From Lycocorax pyrrhopterus obiensis (Eukaryota; Chordata; Aves; Passeriformes; Paradisaeidae): a stretch of DNA of 64,000 nt. Position numbers and translations under genes: made by a program. Numbering within the stretch: position 1 is the first letter of the stretch; each line of letters opens with the position of its first letter. Shown piece by piece: positions 61,501 to 64,000 of this stretch. The DNA lies in contig JACSVZ010000007.1 in assembly GCA_014706295.1 (NCBI GenBank), positions 34,310,968-34,374,967 of the forward strand, written 5' to 3'. A model generated the notes under the pieces. The model worked only from the letters and a program-made list of their open reading frames with translations, did no database searches and was not told where the DNA came from.

Positions 61501-64000
61501 GCAATTTGCAAAAGTTGAAAATGAGTTGAAAATTACTTCCTGGGAAGTCATTTTGCACGAAGTTCACATGACACCTGTTTCCAAGAGATCCACAGACACA
61601 GCTCATGCATCATTACAAGCCTATCAGTCTCTTGAAGGGAAATGCATGTGCCTATACAGTAGCACATAGATCTTCTATGCAGACTTTCACTAACAGAAAG
61701 TGGTTTGTGTAAGGATCTCCAAAACTGTGGTTTTAACATGATACCTTAGGGTTTTTGACTACAATGTAAGAACTGAATGCAGTTCAGTGGCTATTCTTGT
61801 GGTTCAGAGTGGAAACCTAACTTATATGCTCTGAAAGATTTCATATTTCTGGACATATCAGAAGTTGGATGAATGTGGCTCTCTGAATAAAAAAAATGGG
61901 GAAAATCAATTAAGACAATGGGAGAAAAATAATTTCATTTCAAAATTATTAATTACATGCCATCCTTTGAGCATTGCATAATTTTTCTTGCTCTGAAAGC
62001 AAAGTGATTTTTATTTGGTTATCATCATAAGCGTGACTTTTAGACGAAAAAAAACCTTAAAACCAGACACGTCAAATCCCTTTCCATAAGGAACCTGCAG
62101 CATGGAAAACTTTGCATTATATGGATTAAAGAATGACTATGCAAAGTGTTAAAATGTCTTCTGGTGAGATGCCCAAACTATAATAAAACTGATATCTACA
62201 TGAAAATATTCTTCTAACAGTAGAGATCAGTGAGAACAGGTATTTTATTCCTGGGCCTGCCTGTGCAAAGATAAGTAGTACTCTCAGAACTATGAAACCC
62301 CAAAACATAAAACAAAGAGAAAACAAGTCTGCACTTTTACCCAAATCTACTTCTTGTATTTTATCAGCAGCAGTTACTCGTCAACAACTGGGTTTTGATT
62401 AGTTATCTTGTTGCTTAACAAAAGAAAACAAAAAAAATCCCCAAACACAAAAACCACAAAATAAATGAAGCAGTTTCTGGTGCTAAAAAAGTAAATCAGT
62501 GTGATTTTACTTGACAACACTCTTCCCCAGCTTCTTTGCTCCATTGCTTTATACCAGCCCCTGAAGTAAGAGGATATATATGTGGAAAGACGTTCAGTAA
62601 AAAGCTGTTTTCTTATGCAATTATTATTTTATTGTAGAACTACACTAAACAACTAAAATATTAAATAAAGCAGTTTTTGCAGAGGGTATTGTATAAGCAA
62701 GCATATCTTTATTTTCCACATACTATGCAAAGGAAAATTGAGTGGTTTTTGGTCAACTGTGAAATGCCATTTGTAAATGGTTCATTGGGATTTCTTTCTC
62801 CTCTAACTTAGTGCAAGTTTGATTTTGTTTATGAAAATAGATTTGATCAGCTAATCAGAGTGTAGAGGTAGTGTTCACTCATTCGGCGATATTCGGCAGG
62901 TTTTATTCACTTTTATACTTCATTGCATTTTCACTCTTGGAAACTCATTTACATAATCTCCGTATGGTCATTCCACAGTAACTGTTTCTGACTCTGGGTG
63001 TGCTGGCTAATAATTACCCTAAGCTATCTGAGAATACCCAAGTACGTAGTGAATATACAGTTATTTCTTAGTACTCAAACTCTAGATTGAAAGCCCTTTG
63101 ACTAGTCCAATACTACAAAATGTCAAGCTGTTTACCAACAACAGAGACTGTGCCTCTGCTTCTCAGGCCCTGCAGTGAAGCTGAAAATGCCAGTGTTTAC
63201 TTAAAGAAAGGTGGAAAAGAACTCTCCTTCCTCTGTGCTTGATCCTGTGGCTGTTGGAGTGACTATTACCTTTTGTCGTTGATTTCACTGAGGATTGGAT
63301 TTGACTCTCTCATCTTTTTTATGTCCTGTTCTCTGCATTTCTGGAAAATATTACACAATAATTGCCATAAAACTATACTTTCTGCAGATGAGATTCTGCT
63401 TTATTTCCTCATCAACTGATTTAGTTTAGGTTTCCTATCATCTTTTCTACAGAGCCATGACGTCTGTGTATCTGAACACATAATTTCACTAGAAAAATAG
63501 GAGAGGAAACACTTTCCTTTGGAAGTTCTGTAGGCCAAAACCTGCATGTATTTTAACCATAGCATCCCAGCTTCCCTGAGCTTTGTGACTACTTTCCAGC
63601 ATTACTGTGGCTCAAAGTGGCTTATACCAAGACTGCTTCTTTTAGTCAGAATAGAGTTTGAATTAAATGACTATGGAAAGGGTCAAAGGCAAATTATGAA
63701 AGGCAGGACTTTCCTCCTGTTTCTCCTTAGCAATTGAATTTTAAAATGCCAATGACTTTAATCACCAGTTACAGGGTATTAAATCATACAGGGTTTTAGA
63801 ATTTGGCAGAAGAGATAAAAAATTTCTGAATGGGGATGAAAAAACACAGAAAAGCCTATATAAACTGCAGGAAAAAAATCCTAGTTTGATGTTTTACGGA
63901 ATACACAGAAATAACATTTGGATAATCATTAAATAATACTGAGAAAGTCTACTGTGCAAACAAGGAGTTTCTCAGGGTTGTGTATGTGTGTGCTATTTAA
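58515..64000. other. AT-rich non-coding DNA, nothing identified
   Basis: All frames are short and unremarkable. No interspersed repeat, RNA gene or convincing exon was recognised up to the end of the window. Confidence 0.6.

Overview
The window looks like vertebrate nuclear DNA, and specifically bird DNA. It is AT-rich, has no bacterial-type gene organisation, and carries several fragments of CR1, the dominant LINE of bird genomes, most with the usual CR1 3' end running into ATTCTATGAT-type repeats. One copy at 51.37-52.51 kb keeps recognisable but broken reverse transcriptase sequence. A probable solitary retroviral LTR of a type widespread in neoavian birds lies at 40.7-41.2 kb. This points to a bird, probably a neoavian one. 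Species and chromosome cannot be told from sequence alone.

No complete gene was found. The best coding candidate is a plus-strand terminal exon at 53469-53666. It has a pyrimidine-rich acceptor with a CAGCAG tandem AG, about 65 protein-like codons, a stop, and an AATAAA signal about 380 bases downstream. A short possible penultimate exon at 52775-52809 joins it in frame. I do not recognise the protein. If the exon is real, much of the window to its left may be intron of a large, sparsely exonic plus-strand gene. Other exon-like blocks (2987-3078 minus, 4407-4491 plus, 8373-8525 minus, 50255-50406 plus) have good splice signals but are no better than a 64 kb AT-rich sequence could produce by chance.

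Layout: 1-5.1 kb is unique AT-rich DNA with one CR1 tail. 5.1-5.8 kb has low-complexity A/C and polypurine tracts followed by a small CpG-richer patch. 5.8-22.6 kb is mostly featureless AT-rich DNA with microsatellites. 22.67-23.2 kb is a GC-richer block ending in an AATAAA/A-rich tail, probably an old retroelement or retrocopy. 23.2-40.7 kb is mostly unique, with a perfect 13-bp hairpin at 30.9 kb, a purine tract at 31.6 kb and a 39-bp alternating purine-pyrimidine tract at 34.05 kb. 40.7-41.2 kb is the LTR. 44.9 and 46.5 kb hold two CR1 tails of one family in opposite orientation. 49.2-50.0 kb is a GC-richer repeat-like block. 51.4-52.5 kb is the large CR1 copy, followed by the candidate terminal exon. 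54-64 kb is mostly featureless apart from a CR1 tail at 56.2 kb and a G-run/TG microsatellite at 58.5 kb.

No convincing tRNA, rRNA, CRISPR, operon or novel multi-gene system was seen. The observations below are local structures and exon candidates, not evidence for a new biological system.
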